Of a stretch of DNA of 64,000 nt, positions 63,510 to 64,000 are shown in pieces. The number at the start of each line of letters is the position of its first letter. Position 1 is the stretch's first letter. This stretch comes from Frankiaceae bacterium. Its GTDB lineage: Bacteria > Actinomycetota > Actinomycetes > BP-191. The stretch is taken from assembly GCA_035556555.1 (NCBI GenBank), contig DATMES010000001.1, forward strand, positions 186,001-250,000. The letters run 5' to 3'. The notes beneath the pieces were generated by a model. The model was not told where the DNA came from. It saw nothing but the letters and a program-made list of their open reading frames with translations, and made no database searches. The translations under genes were made by a program, and so were the position numbers.

Positions 63510-64000
63510 TCATAGCGAGTCACTCCCGATCTCGGGTGTGGTGTCTTCCTGGGCGATGCCGGCGGTGGCGCGCGCGAGGCTCTCGCCCTCACCGACCGGG
63601 TAGTGGCACGCGGCGAGCTCGCCGGGCGGGTCGCCGAGGCGCGGGACCAGCTCGGGGACGTCGGTCACGCAGTTGGGCTGCGCCTTGGGGCAGCGCGGGT
63701 GGAACGGGCAGCCCGACGGCGGGTTGATCGGCGACGGCACGTCACCCGAGAGCACGATCCGCTCGCGCTGGTCGGCCATGTCGGGGTCGGCGACGGGCAC
63801 GGCGGAGAGCAGCGCGTTGGTGTACGGGTGGCGCGGGCGGTCGTAGAGGCGGCTCTTGTCACCGAGCTCCGCGACCTTGCCGAGGTACATGACCGCGACG
63901 CGGTCGGACACGTGGCGGACGACCGAGAGGTCGTGCGCGATGAAGATGTACGTGAGGTTGAACTCGCGCTGCAGGTCGTCCAGCAGGTTGATGATCTGCG
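63510..64000 (-). CDS. Peptide/nickel-type ABC transporter ATPase, C-terminal part
   Basis: A partial gene that runs off the right edge; about 163 residues are visible. [44 protein letters not shown] contains the H-loop (AHDL) after Walker B. The C-terminal oligopeptide-transporter extension reads [20 protein letters not shown] and [16 protein letters not shown], with four cysteines that may bind a cluster or form a disulfide. This is the DppF/OppF type. Walker A lies beyond the window. Its operon continues to the two permeases. Confidence 0.93.
   Translation of the reverse strand, partial: QIINLLDDLQREFNLTYIFIAHDLSVVRHVSDRVAVMYLGKVAELGDKSRLYDRPRHPYTNALLSAVPVADPDMADQRERIVLSGDVPSPINPPSGCPFHPRCPKAQPNCVTDVPELVPRLGDPPGELAACHYPVGEGESLARATAGIAQEDTTPEIGSDSL

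Overview
The window is high-GC, densely coded chromosomal DNA from an actinomycete-type bacterium (Actinomycetota). The evidence is a set of lineage-typical genes: RbpA, OpcA, an actinobacterial cytochrome oxidase subunit IV (CtaF), a SufR-SufB-SufD-Rieske-SufC-SufS-SufU operon, an AcnR-type repressor beside aconitase, two SigE-family sigma factors, and a tkt-tal-pgi-zwf-opcA-pgl cluster. Many genes start with GTG and many overlap their neighbour by 4 bp (ATGA or GTGA). The gene content resembles the region of the Mycobacterium tuberculosis genome from secG through zwf2, ctaB and suf to acn, but it is rearranged. I cannot name the genus.

Layout. 1-4.3 kb: a partial gene, NhaA antiporter, methyltransferase, zinc alcohol dehydrogenase, DUF1851-like protein, small secreted protein. 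4.4-7.4 kb: aconitase and its divergent regulator. 7.4-16.3 kb: a SigE/anti-sigma pair, SDR, ATPase, DUF4328 proteins, ABC exporter, two small secreted paralogues, acyl-CoA dehydrogenase. 16.3-18.3 kb: enoyl-CoA hydratase and three short basic proteins, including a histone-H1-like Lys/Ala repeat protein. 18.4-26.3 kb: acetyltransferase, membrane protein, ABC-F, CGNR zinc-finger regulator, metallopeptidase, second SigE/anti-sigma pair. 26.4-33.9 kb: the complete SUF Fe-S assembly operon, with an intein in SufB. 34-43 kb: cupredoxin lipoprotein, ABC transporter, UbiB kinase, FAD enzyme, two GT-C glycosyltransferase-like proteins. 43-51 kb: cytochrome c oxidase (ctaC-D-E-F), ctaG, and haem A synthesis (ctaB, ctaA). 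51-59.3 kb: pentose phosphate genes. 59.3-64 kb: secreted protein, lipoprotein, RbpA, SecG and part of a peptide ABC transporter.

The genes form three metabolic blocks that depend on each other: Fe-S assembly supplies aconitase and other enzymes, ctaA/ctaB/ctaG build the haem-copper oxidase, and the zwf-opcA cluster makes NADPH. The oxidase is unusual. CtaC carries an extra C-terminal cupredoxin domain, and CtaF is an internal tandem duplication around an extra domain.

The least expected content is intergenic. At least five families of dispersed palindromic repeats recur. Family A has three copies (1701-1837, 4304-4447, 44306-44449). It keeps conserved sequence blocks while its stems change sequence yet remain paired, which is what a structured RNA would show. 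Family B is a 69-bp hairpin with a constant 31-nt loop (near 372, 50980 and 60665). Family C shares a 21-bp motif, once inside the loop of an 18-bp perfect stem downstream of suf. Family D is a 48-bp block in convergent gaps. Family E is a hairpin squeezed between stop and start codons of operon neighbours, and one copy is translated as the zwf N-terminus. I saw no CRISPR array, rRNA or tRNA gene, prophage or transposase.
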